DNA of 6,288 nt, from positions 1 to 6,288 of the forward strand of contig AQTY01000053.1 in NCBI GenBank assembly GCA_000372225.1, in the 5' to 3' direction. Origin of the DNA: Candidatus Nitromaritima sp. SCGC AAA288-L16. GTDB taxonomy: Bacteria; Nitrospinota; Nitrospinia; Nitrospinales; VA-1. The position numbers were made by a program, and so were the translations under genes. Positions 6,259 through 6,288 of this stretch are shown in pieces (the stretch's first letter is position 1; each line of letters begins with the position of its first letter). Below the pieces are notes generated by a model, which did no database searches, had not been told where the DNA came from, and saw nothing but the letters and a program-made list of their open reading frames with translations.

Positions 6259-6266
6259 CCTCCTTT
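6259..6266 (-). promoter_or_regulatory. Strong ribosome binding site of the bd-like oxidase gene
   Basis: On the minus strand the sequence reads AAAGGAGG, with 8 nt before the ATG at 6250. This is a near-perfect Shine-Dalgarno match and decides the start codon, which in turn includes the signal peptide in the protein. In the remaining upstream bases to 6288 I see no convincing promoter, so transcription probably starts beyond the window. Confidence 0.85.
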
Positions 6267-6288
6267 GTGGACTTATTTACTTAATGAT

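Overview
The window holds one compact electron-transport operon, read entirely from the minus strand (right to left). Its order of transcription is: a large cytochrome bd-like oxidase subunit I (CydA superfamily, 656 aa, 6250 to 4280); a four-helix membrane protein with two c-type haem domains (449 aa, 4166 to 2817); a five-helix membrane protein with one c-type haem domain (320 aa, 2797 to 1835); and a secreted, C-terminally anchored protein joining two c-type haem domains to an ethylbenzene dehydrogenase-type haem b domain (577 aa, 1772 to 39). The first three genes have clear Shine-Dalgarno sites and the fourth a weaker one. Gaps are 113, 19 and 62 nt. Half of a GC-rich, probably bidirectional terminator lies at the left edge, so the operon very likely ends there. 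Its 5' end is only 38 nt from the right edge, so the promoter is probably outside.

Organism: no taxonomic marker gene is present. A divergent bd-like oxidase that lacks the Q-loop, surrounded by membrane-anchored c-type cytochromes and an NXR/DMSO-reductase gamma-like haem protein, resembles the respiratory equipment of Nitrospirota and Nitrospinota (nitrite oxidisers and their iron- or manganese-oxidising relatives). That assignment is inference from gene content and is only moderately sure. Base composition looks moderate, with no obvious compositional break.

How the genes may work together: five CXXCH haem c sites, one putative haem b site and the oxidase haems could form a wire on the periplasmic face. 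The EB_dh/dihaem protein would take electrons from a periplasmic donor, the two membrane-anchored cytochromes would relay them, and the bd-like subunit would reduce oxygen. No CydB, no CydX-like ORF, no heme-copper oxidase subunit and no molybdopterin alpha or Fe-S beta subunit is encoded here. The most notable hypothesis is a bd-family terminal oxidase fed by cytochrome c instead of quinol. Supporting details are the missing Q-loop, a degenerate GRQPW motif, four extra C-terminal helices, a signal peptide on the oxidase, and co-transcription with cytochromes.

Non-coding sequence is scarce. The 113-nt gap after the oxidase gene contains a long, nearly palindromic stem-loop that starts directly at the stop codon, and it is the only intergenic structure of note. 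No tRNA, rRNA, CRISPR array, insertion sequence or phage feature was seen. No gene-free stretch exceeds 300 bases.
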